A stretch of 33,319 nucleotides of DNA, taken from Frankiaceae bacterium (lineage in GTDB: Bacteria; Actinomycetota; Actinomycetes; JAFAQI01). Each line of letters starts with the position of its first letter. Position 1 is the stretch's first letter. This document shows, piece by piece, positions 23,411 through 33,291 of the stretch. The translations under genes and the position numbers were made by a program. The notes beneath the pieces were generated by a model. That model was not told the DNA's origin, did no database searches, and saw only the letters and a list, made by a program, of their open reading frames with translations. The stretch lies in the NCBI GenBank assembly GCA_030840585.1, contig JAVEEG010000023.1, positions 1-33,319 of the forward strand, in the 5' to 3' direction.

Positions 23411-24910
23411 ATGGCCGCCACTCCCCGACCGAGCACGATGCTCGGCCGACCCGTTCGCGGGCTGTGTGAGCGACTCCCTGATGCGCGGATCCACGGCAGC
23501 GGCGACACCGTCGTGACCGGCATCACCCACGACTCGCGCGGCGTGCGGCCCGGTGACATCTACCTCGCCCGGGCCGGCGAGCACGCGCACGGCATCGACT
23601 ATGTCGGCGCAGCGGTTGCCGCCGGTGCGGTCGCCGTACTCACCGATGCGGCGTCGGTTACCGCCGCGGTTGCTGCCGGGGTGACCGTTGTCGAGGTAGC
23701 CGACCCGCGCGCGGCCGCGGGCCCGGCCGCGGCGTGGGTGTACGGCGATCCGGCCCGCGATCTCGACGTCATCGGTGTCACCGGCACGAACGGCAAGACC
23801 ACGACGGCGTACCTGCTCGACGGCGGCCTGCGCGCGGCCGGCCGGCGGACCGGACTGGTCGGCACGGTCGAAACGCGGATCGCCGACGCGGTGGTGCCGA
23901 GCGCGCGCACGACGCCGGAGGCGACGGATCTGCAGGCGCTGTTCGCGGTGATGCGCGAGCGCGGTGTCGACGCCGTGGCCATGGAAGTGTCCAGCCACGC
24001 GCTCGCGCTGGAACGGGTTGCCGGAACGACATTCGCGGTCGCGGCGTTCACGAACCTGTCGCAGGATCACCTCGACTTCCACGCCGACATGGACGACTAC
24101 TTCGCGGCGAAGGCGCGACTGTTCACGCCGCCGTACTCGGCTCGCGCGGTGGTCGCGGTAGACGACGAGTGGGGTCGCCGTCTCGTTGACACCGCGACGA
24201 TCGAAGTGACCTCGGTGGGCGCCGCGCCCGCGGACTGGACCCGGGTCGAGGAATCGGTGACCGCGACCGGCGGCCGGGCGACGTTGCGCGCGCCGGACGG
24301 CGGGCAGCACGACGTCGATGTGTCGTTGCCCGGCCGGTTCAACGTTCGCAACGCATCGGTGGCGTACGTCGCGCTGGTGCTCGCCGGGATCGAGCCGGCC
24401 GTAGCCCGCGAAGGCATCGCCTCGGTCACCACGATCCCCGGTCGGATGGAGCGCATCCACGCGGGCCAGCCGTTCCTCGCGTTGGTCGACTACGCGCACA
24501 CGCCGGCCGCGGTGACGACGTTGCTCGCCGAGGTGCGTGGTTTGGTTGGTGACGGCAGGGTGGTCGTCGTACTCGGTTGCGGCGGCGACCGGGATCGCGG
24601 CAAGCGTCCGTTGATGGGAGCGGCTGCCGCGCGCGGTGCAGACGTTGCCGTACTGACGAACGACAACCCGCGGTCGGAGGATCCGCGCGCGATCCTCGAC
24701 GCGATGGTTGCGGGTGCACGCGATGCCGGCGGCACAGCGGAGATCGTCGTCGAGCCGGATCGCCGGCGGGCGATCGCGTTGGCCGTCGATCGATCCGCGC
24801 CCGGTGGTGCGTTGGTGGTCGCGGGCAAGGGACACGAGCAAGGGCAGGAGCAGGGCGGTGTCGTGACTCCGTTCGACGACCGCATCGTGTTGCGGGAGGC
24901 GCTGGCGTGA
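23411..24910 (+). CDS. murE: UDP-MurNAc-tripeptide synthetase MurE
   Basis: Adds the third residue to the peptidoglycan stem peptide in the cytoplasm. The 499-residue product has the Mur-ligase P-loop GTNGKT (125-130), TTPEATDL for substrate binding, the carbamylated-lysine position FAAKARL (Lys234), and DNPR (418-421), the signature of diaminopimelate-adding enzymes, so the wall probably contains DAP at position 3. The ATG lies 21 bases after the ftsI stop with no ribosome binding site. TAACCT (23397-23402) eight bases before the ATG could be the -10 box of an internal, nearly leaderless promoter. The stop overlaps murF by 4 bp. Confidence 0.96.
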   Translation: MAATPRPSTMLGRPVRGLCERLPDARIHGSGDTVVTGITHDSRGVRPGDIYLARAGEHAHGIDYVGAAVAAGAVAVLTDAASVTAAVAAGVTVVEVADPRAAAGPAAAWVYGDPARDLDVIGVTGTNGKTTTAYLLDGGLRAAGRRTGLVGTVETRIADAVVPSARTTPEATDLQALFAVMRERGVDAVAMEVSSHALALERVAGTTFAVAAFTNLSQDHLDFHADMDDYFAAKARLFTPPYSARAVVAVDDEWGRRLVDTATIEVTSVGAAPADWTRVEESVTATGGRATLRAPDGGQHDVDVSLPGRFNVRNASVAYVALVLAGIEPAVAREGIASVTTIPGRMERIHAGQPFLALVDYAHTPAAVTTLLAEVRGLVGDGRVVVVLGCGGDRDRGKRPLMGAAAARGADVAVLTNDNPRSEDPRAILDAMVAGARDAGGTAEIVVEPDRRRAIALAVDRSAPGGALVVAGKGHEQGQEQGGVVTPFDDRIVLREALA

Positions 24911-26268
24911 TCCCGTTGCGATTGCACGAGATTGCCCGCGCCACGGGCGGCCGGCTGGTCGGCGATGCCGACCCGGATCGGTGTGTCGACGGTCCGGTGG
25001 TGCTCGACTCGCGCGCGGCCGCCGACGGGTCGCTCTTCGTCGCGGTGCGCGGTGCGCACGTGGACGCGCACGATTACGCGGCGGCGGCGATCGGCGCGGG
25101 CGCGGTCGCGTATCTCGGCAGCCGCGCGGTCGACGTGTCCGGGATCGTGGTCGACGATGTCGAGATCGCGCTCGGTGCGCTCGCCGGTGCGGTGCTGCGG
25201 CGGATGCCGGCGACCCGCGTCGTCGGCGTGACCGGCTCGGCCGGCAAGACGTCGACGAAGGACTTGCTCGGTGCGGTCTTCGCGACCGGGGGACCGACCG
25301 TCGCGCCGGCCGGAAATCTCAACAACGAGTACGGTTTGCCGCTCACCGTGACGACGGCCGAGCCGGACACCGAGACGGTCGTGCTGGAGTACGGCGCCCG
25401 CGGCGTCGGCCACATCCGCTACCTCACCACGATCGCGCCGCCGCAGATCGGTGTCGTGCTCAACGTCGGCGCCGCGCACCTCGGCGAGTTCGGCAGCCGC
25501 GAGATGGTCGCGCAGGCGAAGGGCGAACTGGTCGAAGCGTTGCCGGCCGACGGCACCGCGATCCTCAACGCCGACGACACACTCGTCGCGGCAATGGCCA
25601 CGCGAACGCCAGCCAACGTCGTGACGTACGGACTGGCGGAGACCGCCGACGTACGGCTGATCGAGTTGACGACAGACGAAGCCGCGCGGGCCCGGTTCAC
25701 CTTGTCGACGCCGCAGGGTCGGGTCCGGGTCGCGTTGTCGCTGCACGGCGCGCATCACGCACACAACGCGGCCGCGGCGATCGCCGCCGGACTCGCCGCC
25801 GGGCTGGATCTCGCGCCGATGGTCGAAGCGGTCGAAGCCGCGACCGCGCGCAGCCCGCACCGGATGGACGTGCGCACCCGCGCGGACGGCGTCGTCGTGA
25901 TCGATGACGCCTACAACGCCAGCCCCGACTCGATGCTGGCCGGGCTGAAAGCGTTGGTAGGCATGGAAACGCAGGGTCGCCGGTGGGCCGTGCTGGGTGC
26001 GATGCGTGAGCTCGGCGCCGAGACCGAGCCGGCGCACCGCGAGATCGGCGTGCAAGCCGCGCAGCTCGGTGTCGACCGGCTCGTCGTGGTCGGCCCCGAC
26101 GCCGCGCACATCGCGGACGGCTGGCCCGGAGAGGCGAGTGTGGTCGACGACGCGGACAGCGCCGCGGCACTGGTCGCGGCCGAACTGCACGGCGGTGACG
26201 TCGTACTCGTGAAGGCGTCCAACTCGGAACGCCTGTGGCGGGTAGCCGATCGGTTGGTCGAAGCATGA
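24907..26268 (+). CDS. murF: UDP-MurNAc-tripeptide-D-Ala-D-Ala ligase MurF
   Basis: Joins D-Ala-D-Ala to the UDP-MurNAc tripeptide, the last cytoplasmic step of the nucleotide precursor. The 453-residue product has the MurF-type P-loop TGSAGKTST (109-117), [21 protein letters not shown] and the C-terminal [11 protein letters not shown], all characteristic. The frame is open far upstream into murE, but the GTG at 24907, overlapping the murE stop by 4 bp, gives the proper N-terminus (IPLRLHEIA). Tightly coupled to mraY downstream. Confidence 0.96.
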   Translation: MIPLRLHEIARATGGRLVGDADPDRCVDGPVVLDSRAAADGSLFVAVRGAHVDAHDYAAAAIGAGAVAYLGSRAVDVSGIVVDDVEIALGALAGAVLRRMPATRVVGVTGSAGKTSTKDLLGAVFATGGPTVAPAGNLNNEYGLPLTVTTAEPDTETVVLEYGARGVGHIRYLTTIAPPQIGVVLNVGAAHLGEFGSREMVAQAKGELVEALPADGTAILNADDTLVAAMATRTPANVVTYGLAETADVRLIELTTDEAARARFTLSTPQGRVRVALSLHGAHHAHNAAAAIAAGLAAGLDLAPMVEAVEAATARSPHRMDVRTRADGVVVIDDAYNASPDSMLAGLKALVGMETQGRRWAVLGAMRELGAETEPAHREIGVQAAQLGVDRLVVVGPDAAHIADGWPGEASVVDDADSAAALVAAELHGGDVVLVKASNSERLWRVADRLVEA

Positions 26269-27341
26269 GGAACGTCCTCGTCGCGGCGCTGACGTCGTTG
26301 GTGCTGTCGCTGCTCGGTACGCCGTTTGCGATCCGGTTCTTCCGGGCCCGCGGCTACGGCCAGCTGATCCGCGACGACGGTCCGACGACGCACCACACCA
26401 AGCGCGGTACGCCGACGATGGGCGGGACCGTCATCATCGCCGCGACGATCGTTGGCTATCTCGTGGCGCACGCGGTGTTCCTGCGTGGCTTCACCGCATC
26501 CGGGATCCTCGTGCTGTCACTGATGACCGGGCTCGGCGCGGTCGGGTTCGTCGACGATTTCATCAAGATCCGCAAGCAACGCAGCCTCGGGTTGACCGCG
26601 ACCGCGAAGTTCGGCGGCCAGGCGCTGGTCGCGATCGCGTTCGGGATCGCGGCGACCAAGTTCAGCAACGTGCACCACCTGTCGCCGGTGTCGTCGCACC
26701 TGTCGTTCGTCCGCGACTACGGGCTCGACTTCACCGCGGTCGGCTTCGTCGTGTGGGCGTACCTCATGGTCACCGCGACCTCGAACGGGGTGAACCTGAC
26801 CGACGGTCTCGACGGTCTCGCCAGCGGCTCGGCCTGCATGGTGTTCGGCGCCTACGTCATCATCGCGTTCTGGCAGTTCGGCAACAGCTGCACGGTGCCG
26901 CGCAACAGCGTCGCGAGCAACTGCTATCTGGTCCGCGATCCGCTCGACATCGCCATCATCGCCGCCGCGGCGATGGGTGCGTGTTTCGGTTTCCTGTGGT
27001 GGAACGCATCACCGGCGCGGATCTTCATGGGTGACACCGGTTCGCTTGCCCTCGGCGGCGCGCTCGCGGGCATCGCCATGACGACGCGCACCGAGTTGTT
27101 GCTGATCGTGCTCGGTGGTCTGTTCGTCGTCGAGACGGTGTCGGTGATCCTGCAGGTGGCATTCTTCCGCGGCTTCAAGCGACGGCTGTTCAACATGGCG
27201 CCGGTGCATCACCATTTCGAGCTGGCCGGCTGGAACGAGAACACCGTGATCGTGCGGTTCTGGATCATCGCCGGGCTCGCCGTCGCCTTCGGCCTCGGTG
27301 TCTTCTACGCCGAGTTCCTGTCTCAGGGTTCGCTGGCGTGA
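26265..27341 (+). CDS. mraY: Phospho-MurNAc-pentapeptide transferase MraY
   Basis: Integral membrane enzyme that transfers phospho-MurNAc-pentapeptide to undecaprenyl phosphate to form lipid I. The 358-residue protein has about ten membrane segments. Motifs seen are [14 protein letters not shown] (41-54), [15 protein letters not shown] (97-110) with the Asp pair, NLTDGLDGL (177-185), [12 protein letters not shown], and [13 protein letters not shown] with the His cluster that binds the uridine nucleotide. The ATG overlaps the murF stop by 4 bp. An upstream in-frame ATG at 26235 was rejected as it lies within murF and adds non-family residues. Confidence 0.96.
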   Translation: MRNVLVAALTSLVLSLLGTPFAIRFFRARGYGQLIRDDGPTTHHTKRGTPTMGGTVIIAATIVGYLVAHAVFLRGFTASGILVLSLMTGLGAVGFVDDFIKIRKQRSLGLTATAKFGGQALVAIAFGIAATKFSNVHHLSPVSSHLSFVRDYGLDFTAVGFVVWAYLMVTATSNGVNLTDGLDGLASGSACMVFGAYVIIAFWQFGNSCTVPRNSVASNCYLVRDPLDIAIIAAAAMGACFGFLWWNASPARIFMGDTGSLALGGALAGIAMTTRTELLLIVLGGLFVVETVSVILQVAFFRGFKRRLFNMAPVHHHFELAGWNENTVIVRFWIIAGLAVAFGLGVFYAEFLSQGSLA

Positions 27342-28690
27342 TCCGGTACGACGTCGCGGGCCGTCGCGTCGTCGTCGCCGGGGTCGGTGTCACCGGTCGC
27401 GCGGTCGCGCGGGTCCTGCGCCAACTCGACGCGGACGTCGTCGTAGTCGACACTGCGGACGGCGAGCGCCAACGCGACGCCGCAACCGCCTTGGCCAGCG
27501 ATGGCGTCGAGGTACGCCTCGCCGCGACCGAACTGCCGGCCGCGGATCTCGTCGTCGTCTCGCCGGGCTGGCGCATGGACCAACCATTGCTTGCGGCCGC
27601 GCGCGGCAACGGCACCGAGGTGATCGGCGAGCCGGAGCTCGCCTGGCGGTTGCGCGACCCGGAGGTGCCGTGGCTCGGCGTCACGGGAACCAACGGCAAG
27701 ACGACGACGGTCGGGATGCTCGAAGCGATCCTGCTCGCCGCCGGCCGTCGCACCGTCGCGGCCGGCAACGTCGGCCTGCCGCTCGTCGACGCGGTGACGA
27801 CGATGCCGCCGTACGACGTGCTCGCGGTCGAGGTGTCGAGCCAGCAGCTCGCGTGGTCGCCGTCGCTGCGATTCCGCGCCGGTGCGCTACTGAACATCGC
27901 GCCGGACCACTTGGACTGGCACGACTCGATGGACGACTACGTCGCGGCAAAGACAGGGATCTGGACCGGTGCGACTCCGGTCGCTGTGGTCGACGACACG
28001 ACCGTCGCATCGCTGGCGCCGCCGGACGCGATCCGCGTTTCGGTCGTCGACTCGACCGCCGACTACGCCATCGTCGACGGTCAGCTGACGGCCGGGGGAG
28101 TGCCGGTCATGCGGGTCGGCGAGTTGAAGGTCGGCGGCCCGCACAACGTCAGCAATGCGCTCGTTGCACTGGCGCTCGCGCAGGCAGTCGACGTACCGCT
28201 CGATGTCGCCGCCGCGGCGTTACGCGACTTCGCCCCCGGCCGGCACCGCAACGAAACTGTCGCAGACGTGGACGGCGTGCGTTACGTCGATGACAGCAAG
28301 GCCACGAACGCGCACGCCGCCGCCGCCAGCCTGGCCGCGTACGACTCCGTCGTGTGGATCGCGGGCGGGTTGCTCAAGGGCGCCGACGTCGACGACCTCG
28401 TCGCCGCGAACGCTGGCCGGTTGCGTGGTGTCGTGCTGCTCGGCCGCGACCGCGACGTCGTCGCCGACGCGCTCGCGCGACACGCGCCGGATGTACCCGT
28501 CAGCGTCGTCAGCACCACGGACACTGGAGCCATGTCCGAGGTCGTCCGTCGCGCCGCCGGCATGGCGCGGCCCGGCGACACGGTGCTGCTCGCCCCCGCG
28601 GCGGCGAGCTGGGACATGTTCCGCGATTACGCCGAACGCGGCGACCTGTTCGCCGCCGCCGCTCGCGCGCTCGCCGAGGTGGCACCGTAA
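27338..28690 (+). CDS. murD: UDP-MurNAc-L-Ala-D-Glu ligase MurD
   Basis: Adds D-glutamate to UDP-MurNAc-L-alanine. The 450-residue product has the N-terminal Rossmann-like nucleotide-sugar domain ([10 protein letters not shown], 11-20), the P-loop GTNGKTT (117-123), [17 protein letters not shown] and [11 protein letters not shown] in the C-terminal domain, all standard for MurD. It starts with GTG and overlaps mraY by 4 bp. Its TAA stop shares one base with the ftsW ATG. Confidence 0.95.
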   Translation: MIRYDVAGRRVVVAGVGVTGRAVARVLRQLDADVVVVDTADGERQRDAATALASDGVEVRLAATELPAADLVVVSPGWRMDQPLLAAARGNGTEVIGEPELAWRLRDPEVPWLGVTGTNGKTTTVGMLEAILLAAGRRTVAAGNVGLPLVDAVTTMPPYDVLAVEVSSQQLAWSPSLRFRAGALLNIAPDHLDWHDSMDDYVAAKTGIWTGATPVAVVDDTTVASLAPPDAIRVSVVDSTADYAIVDGQLTAGGVPVMRVGELKVGGPHNVSNALVALALAQAVDVPLDVAAAALRDFAPGRHRNETVADVDGVRYVDDSKATNAHAAAASLAAYDSVVWIAGGLLKGADVDDLVAANAGRLRGVVLLGRDRDVVADALARHAPDVPVSVVSTTDTGAMSEVVRRAAGMARPGDTVLLAPAAASWDMFRDYAERGDLFAAAARALAEVAP

Positions 28691-29928
28691 TGACCGCGAC
28701 CACGATGGGGCGCGCCCGGCCGCGCGCGACGACATCGGTGTGGCGCGAATGGCTGGAGCGGCCGCTGACGTCGTACTACCTGTTGCTCGGCAGCACCGGG
28801 CTGCTGGTCGCGCTCGGTCTGGTGATGGTGCTCAGCGCATCGAGCGTCACGTCGTACGCGTCGTCGGGCTCGTCGTTCACCATCGCGGAGAAGCAGGCGA
28901 TGTGGGTCGCCTTGGGCCTGCCGGCGTTGTGGATCGGGATGCGGCTGCCGGTGCGGTTCTACCGCTTCCTCGGCTACCCGTTGCTGTTAGGTGCGCTCGG
29001 CCTGCTGGTGCTCGTCCTCGTGCCGCATGTCGGCGTCCGGGTCGCGGGTGCGACCAGATGGATCGCGCTGCCGGCCGGACTGCAAGTGCAACCGTCGGAG
29101 TTCGCGAAGCTCGCGCTCGTGCTGTGGGGCGCGGATCTGTTGGCCCGCAAGGACAAACGGCTCACGGAAGTGCGGCATCTGCTGATCCCGTTGGTGCCGC
29201 TCGGGTTGCTGATGGCGCTGCTCGTGATGATGCAGCCGGACATGGGCACGACGATCGTGCTCGTCCTGACGATGCTTGCGCTGCTGTGGTCCGCGGGTTC
29301 GCCGGTATCGGTGTTCGGCGCCACGGGGTTGTTGCTCGGCGGTGGTCTCGGGCTGCTCGCGATCACCGAGCCGTACCGGCTCGCGCGGCTGACCGGGTTT
29401 GCGAATCCATGCGCCGCCGCGCAGGCGCAGAAGGCCGGCTACCAGGCGTGCCAAGGCCTGATCGCACTGTCGTCCGGCGGTTGGTTCGGGCTCGGGCTCG
29501 GCGCCTCGCGGGAGAAGTTCGGCTACCTGCCCAACCAGTACACCGACTACATCTTCGCCATCATCGGCGAGGAGCTCGGCCTGCTCGGCACCTTCGTCGT
29601 GCTGGTCCTGTTCGCGGTCCTCGGTTACGCCGGCATCCGGATCGCGCAACGCTGCCGCGACCGGTTCAGCCAACTCGCCGCCGCAGGCGTGACCGCATGG
29701 TTGCTGGGGCAAGCGCTGGTCAACATGGGTGCGGTCGTCGGGCTGCTGCCGATCACCGGCATCCCGCTGCCGATGGTGTCGTTCGGTGGCTCCGCGCTGG
29801 TCCCGACACTGTTCGCGGTGGGCATGCTCGCGTCGTTCGCCCGCCGCGAGCCGGGTGCGGCCGAAGCGCTGTCGGCTCGCCGCGCGGGTCGGCGGCAGGC
29901 GATGCGGCGCCGGCTCCGGAGCGTCTAA
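28690..29928 (+). CDS. ftsW: Septal peptidoglycan glycosyltransferase FtsW (SEDS family)
   Basis: SEDS polymerase that extends glycan strands at the septum together with FtsI. From the ATG at 28690 the protein has 412 residues and about ten membrane segments. Conserved features are LSASSVTSY, GATRWI with LQVQPSEFAKLALV, MMQPDMGTT, REKFGYLPNQYTDYIFAI-type loop residues with EELGLLG, and PLPMVSFGGSAL near the end. The Asp in QPDMGTT corresponds to the region of the essential SEDS aspartate. A short cytoplasmic C-terminal tail is arginine-rich. The overlapping TAATG with murD implies coupled translation. Confidence 0.95.
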   Translation: MTATTMGRARPRATTSVWREWLERPLTSYYLLLGSTGLLVALGLVMVLSASSVTSYASSGSSFTIAEKQAMWVALGLPALWIGMRLPVRFYRFLGYPLLLGALGLLVLVLVPHVGVRVAGATRWIALPAGLQVQPSEFAKLALVLWGADLLARKDKRLTEVRHLLIPLVPLGLLMALLVMMQPDMGTTIVLVLTMLALLWSAGSPVSVFGATGLLLGGGLGLLAITEPYRLARLTGFANPCAAAQAQKAGYQACQGLIALSSGGWFGLGLGASREKFGYLPNQYTDYIFAIIGEELGLLGTFVVLVLFAVLGYAGIRIAQRCRDRFSQLAAAGVTAWLLGQALVNMGAVVGLLPITGIPLPMVSFGGSALVPTLFAVGMLASFARREPGAAEALSARRAGRRQAMRRRLRSV

Positions 29929-29932
29929 GCGC

Positions 29933-31018
29933 ATGCGAGTTCTGCTGGCCGGTGGTGGGACCGCGGGCCACGTGTCCCCGTTGCTGGCGCTCGCCGACCG
30001 GCTCGTCGCCGATGACCCGAGCACCCGGGTGCTCGCCCTCGGCACCGCGACCGGGCTGGAGGCGCGCTTGGTCCCCGCCCGCGGTTACCCGCTGCACGAG
30101 GTGCCGCGGGTGCCGCTGCCTCGCCGGCTCGGCCTCGACGTGCTCCGGATGCCGGTTCGGCTTGGCGCGGCGGTCAAGTCGGCGGGGCAGGCGATCAAGC
30201 AGGTCGACGCGGAGGTCGTCGTCGGCTTCGGCGGGTACGTCGCGGCACCGGCATATCTCGCCGCCCGCAAGGCGCGGGTGCCGATCGTCGTGCACGAGCA
30301 GAACAGCCGGCCGGGGTTCGCGAACCGGCTCGGCGCCCGGCTGACGACGTGGGTCGCGGTGAGCTTCCCGGGCACGCCGTTGCGGCACGCGGTCCGGACC
30401 GGGCTGCCGTTGCGACCGGAGATCCTGACCCTCGACCGCGCCGCGACGCGCGACACGGCGCGAAGCAAGTTCGGCCTACGTCCCGAACTGCGCACGGTGC
30501 TGGTCGTCGGCGGGTCACTCGGGGCGAAACGGCTCAACGACGTCGTACCGCTGCTCGCCGCCGACCTCGCCGCACGCGACGTCCAAGTGCTGCACGTCAG
30601 CGGCGTCGGCAAGGAGGTCGCGGTCCCGACGTCGTCGCCCGGCGACTGCCCGTACGCCGTCGTGCCGTACGTCGAGGCGATGGAGTTGGCCTATGCCGCG
30701 GCGGATCTGATCATCTGCCGGGCCGGCGCGAACACCGTCAGCGAGATCACCGCGCTCGGGTTGCCGGCGGTCTATGTCCCGCTGCCGATCGGCAACGGCG
30801 AGCAGCGGCTCAACGCCGAACCCGTCGCCGCCGCGGGCGGCGGATTGCTGGTCGACGACGCCCGGTTCGACGTCGAGTGGATGCGGCAGAACGTGTTGCC
30901 ATTACTGGAAAATCCGGACCGGTTGGCGGCGATGGGACACGCGGCGGCGGGGTTCGGCGTACTCGATGCGGACCAGCGGCTGGCCGATCTCGTCCGGGCC
31001 GCGGCGGCCAGCCGATGA
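29933..31018 (+). CDS. murG: UDP-GlcNAc:lipid I N-acetylglucosaminyltransferase MurG
   Basis: Peripheral membrane GT-B enzyme making lipid II from lipid I. The 361-residue product has GGGTAGH (7-13), the conserved VVGFGGYVAAP loop, VHEQNSRPG (120-128), the C-terminal GGSLGAKRLN and the UDP-GlcNAc site CRAGANTVSEITALGLPAV. The ATG at 29933 lies 4 bases after the ftsW stop, with GGAG about a dozen bases upstream inside ftsW. The MurG stop overlaps murC by 4 bp. Confidence 0.96.
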   Translation: MRVLLAGGGTAGHVSPLLALADRLVADDPSTRVLALGTATGLEARLVPARGYPLHEVPRVPLPRRLGLDVLRMPVRLGAAVKSAGQAIKQVDAEVVVGFGGYVAAPAYLAARKARVPIVVHEQNSRPGFANRLGARLTTWVAVSFPGTPLRHAVRTGLPLRPEILTLDRAATRDTARSKFGLRPELRTVLVVGGSLGAKRLNDVVPLLAADLAARDVQVLHVSGVGKEVAVPTSSPGDCPYAVVPYVEAMELAYAAADLIICRAGANTVSEITALGLPAVYVPLPIGNGEQRLNAEPVAAAGGGLLVDDARFDVEWMRQNVLPLLENPDRLAAMGHAAAGFGVLDADQRLADLVRAAAASR

Positions 31019-32433
31019 GCTTCGTCGAGGACGTCGGTGACGTGCCGCCGGCGGGGGATCTGGGCCGGGTGCACTTCGTCGGCGTCGGCGGCGCCGGCAT
31101 GAGCGGCATCGCGCGGATCCTGCTGGCCCGCGGGCTGCCGGTGTCGGGCTGCGACGCGAAGGAGTCGCGGGCACTGACCGCGTTGCGCGCGCTCGGCGCG
31201 GACATCTCGATCGGGCATGACCCCGCGCACGTCGCGACCGCCGACACGATCGTGACGTCGAGCGCGATCCGGGTGGGCAACGCGGAGATCCGGGTCGCGC
31301 GCGAGTCCGGGGTGCGGGTGCTCCCGCGAGCGGCGATGCTCGCCTCGGTGATGATCGGCTCGCGCGGTATCGCGGTCGCGGGTACGGCGGGCAAAACGAC
31401 GACGACGTCGATGCTCGCGGTGGCGATGCAGGCCTGCGGCCGCGACCCGAGTTACGCGATCGGCGGCGACCTCAATGAGCCCGGCTCGAACGCGCACGCC
31501 GGCACCGGCGAGTTCTTCGTGGCCGAGGCCGACGAGAGCGACAAGTCGTTCCTGTTGCTCGCGCCGGAAGCGGCCATCGTGACCAACGTCGAGCCGGACC
31601 ACCTCGACAACTACGGCAGCGCGGAGGCCGTGCACGCGGCCTTCCGCGAGTTCGTCGGCCGGATCCGCGCGGGCGGCGCGATCGCCCTTGGCGCGGACAA
31701 CGACGGGTCCCGGGCGCTGGCATCGGTGGCGGCCGAGCGCGGGCTGTCGGTGACCACGTTCGGGCTGGCTGCGGATGCGGGCGTGCGCATCCATGACCTG
31801 CAGCTCACGCCGTCGGGGTCGCGGTTCGAGCTGGTCGCCGGCGGCCGGCGGCTCGGCCCGCTCAGCCTGGTAGTCCCCGGCGAGCACAACGTGCTCAACG
31901 CAGCCGGCGTCGTCGCGCTCGGCCTCACCCTCGGGCTCCCGCTCGCCGACATGGCTCGCGGGCTGGCCGGGTTCCCCGGCGCGCGGCGGCGGTTCGAGCC
32001 GAAGGGCGAGGCGCGCGGCGTCCGGGTGTACGACGACTACGCGCACCACCCAACTAAGCTGCGGGCGGCGCTGGCCGCGGCCCGGCACGTCGCCGCCGGC
32101 GGCCGGGTGGTCGCGGTGTTCCAGCCGCATCTCTACAGCCGGACCCGCGACTTCGCCGCCGAGTTCGGCACCGCGCTCGCCGCCGCCGACGCCGTCGTCG
32201 TCATGGATGTCTACGCCGCCCGCGAGGATCCGGTCCCGGGCGTGACCGGGATGCTCGTCGCGCAGGCGGTGCCGCTCCCGCCGGAGGCGGTGACGTACGA
32301 GCCGTCGTGGTCGTCGGTGCCGGCCGTGGTCGCTGCCTTGGCCCGGCCGGGCGACCTGGTGCTGACGATCGGGGCCGGCGACGTCACGATGCTCGGACCG
32401 GAGATCCTCGCCGCGCTCGAGGCCGCCGGGTGA
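31015..32433 (+). CDS. murC: UDP-MurNAc-L-alanine ligase MurC
   Basis: First Mur ligase: joins L-alanine to UDP-MurNAc. The 472-residue product shows GVGGAGMSG (23-31), P-loop GTAGKTTT (123-130), ADESDKSF, NVEPDHLDNYGS, DDYAHHPTKL and FQPHLYSRTRDF, the full family set. Despite acting first in the pathway, it is next to last in the cluster, as usual in actinobacteria. It overlaps murG and ftsQ by 4 bp each. No ddl gene follows. Confidence 0.96.
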   Translation: MSFVEDVGDVPPAGDLGRVHFVGVGGAGMSGIARILLARGLPVSGCDAKESRALTALRALGADISIGHDPAHVATADTIVTSSAIRVGNAEIRVARESGVRVLPRAAMLASVMIGSRGIAVAGTAGKTTTTSMLAVAMQACGRDPSYAIGGDLNEPGSNAHAGTGEFFVAEADESDKSFLLLAPEAAIVTNVEPDHLDNYGSAEAVHAAFREFVGRIRAGGAIALGADNDGSRALASVAAERGLSVTTFGLAADAGVRIHDLQLTPSGSRFELVAGGRRLGPLSLVVPGEHNVLNAAGVVALGLTLGLPLADMARGLAGFPGARRRFEPKGEARGVRVYDDYAHHPTKLRAALAAARHVAAGGRVVAVFQPHLYSRTRDFAAEFGTALAAADAVVVMDVYAAREDPVPGVTGMLVAQAVPLPPEAVTYEPSWSSVPAVVAALARPGDLVLTIGAGDVTMLGPEILAALEAAG

Positions 32434-33176
32434 GCTCGGTACTGCGGGCCGAAGGGCTGTTCCGGGCTCGCCGCAATGCCCGGCGGCGCCAGGTGCTGCA
32501 CCGCCGGTTCGTCCGCCCGGCCGTCGTGCTGGCGGTCGCAGTGACGCTGGCCGGCGGCGTCGTGTGGGCGGCCTGGTCGTCGCCGCTGCTGGCCGTCCAA
32601 ACTGTGACCGTCAAGGGGACGTCGAGACTTTCTGCGGCCGAGATTTTGGCCGCGGCGCAGGTGCCGGTCGGCCGCTCGCTGTTGCGGGTCGACCCTGGCC
32701 GGATCCGCGCTCGGGTCGCCGCGCTGGCGGCCGTGCGAGCGGTCACCGTCGACCGCGACTGGCCGCACCGGCTGGTCATCACGGTGACCGAGCGCCAGCC
32801 GGTCGCGGCGGTGCGCATCGGCGGCGCCGCCGAGTTGGTCGACGCGACCGGGGTCGCCTTCGCCACCGCCGATCCCGCCCCGCCGGGGCTGCTGCCGCTG
32901 GTCCTCGGCGCGGCGGTGCCGGGCGCGGGGGACGAGGACGCGCGGGCGGCGCTCGCCGTCTGGGCAGAGCTGCCCGCCGCGCTGCGCGGCGCCGTCCGGA
33001 GCATCGCCGCGCCCAGTCCGAGCGACGTCACCCTGCGCCTCACCGGCCGGCGCACGGTGATCTGGGGGGACCCGGGGGAGTCCGCACGAAAACTCGTCGT
33101 ACTCCGGGCCCTTATGCGCGAACGAGCCTCGACGTACGACGTCAGCACACCCGACGTACCGGTCACGAAGCCCTGA
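32430..33176 (+). CDS. ftsQ: Cell division protein FtsQ (POTRA domain)
   Basis: Bitopic divisome scaffold that binds FtsL and FtsB. The 248-residue product has a basic cytoplasmic N-terminus (1-29), a membrane segment (about 30-49), a POTRA domain starting at VQTVTVKGTSRLSAAEI (56-72), and a beta-rich FtsQ domain with VTERQPVA and LVDATGVAF. The GTG at 32430 overlaps the murC stop by 4 bp. It is the last complete gene in the window; ftsZ is expected to follow, since the sequence ends in its likely promoter region. Confidence 0.92.
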   Translation: MSSVLRAEGLFRARRNARRRQVLHRRFVRPAVVLAVAVTLAGGVVWAAWSSPLLAVQTVTVKGTSRLSAAEILAAAQVPVGRSLLRVDPGRIRARVAALAAVRAVTVDRDWPHRLVITVTERQPVAAVRIGGAAELVDATGVAFATADPAPPGLLPLVLGAAVPGAGDEDARAALAVWAELPAALRGAVRSIAAPSPSDVTLRLTGRRTVIWGDPGESARKLVVLRALMRERASTYDVSTPDVPVTKP

Positions 33177-33214
33177 CCGCAGGGCAAAAACGCCCCCGTT
33201 TCCGGGTACCTGGC

Positions 33215-33244
33215 TTGACCCGCGCGGACCATTCGCCCTACTGT
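33215..33244 (+). promoter_or_regulatory. Likely ftsZ promoter
   Basis: TTGACC (33215-33220), an 18-base spacer and TACTGT (33239-33244) form a good housekeeping promoter in the region after ftsQ. Transcription would start near 33251, placing the inverted repeat at 33254-33291 at the beginning of the transcript. ftsZ itself is outside the window and is inferred from the conserved gene order. Confidence 0.5.
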
Positions 33245-33253
33245 CCGGTCCAG

Positions 33254-33291
33254 CCCTCAAGTTGACATAACGTTAACTGTTTACTTGAGGG
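33254..33291. promoter_or_regulatory. 9-bp perfect inverted repeat in the ftsQ-ftsZ leader
   Basis: CCCTCAAGT (33254-33262) and ACTTGAGGG (33283-33291) are exact reverse complements around a 20-base AT-rich centre containing AACGTT and GTTAAC. It could be an operator or a hairpin at the 5' end of the ftsZ transcript. A second TTGACA (33262-33267) overlaps the left arm but has no good -10 at proper distance. Confidence 0.5.

Noticed and set aside
33186-33197. GGGC-AAAAAC-GCCC style hairpin after ftsQ as a terminator
   Set aside because: A four-pair stem is too short, and transcription of ftsZ downstream usually continues through this point.
33254-33291. Resemblance of the ftsZ-leader arms to a SoxR operator (CCTCAAGTT...AACTTGAGG)
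   Set aside because: SoxR and other MerR-type sites have nearly contiguous arms placed inside a 19-20 bp promoter spacer. Here the arms are 20 bases apart and not between -35 and -10 boxes.
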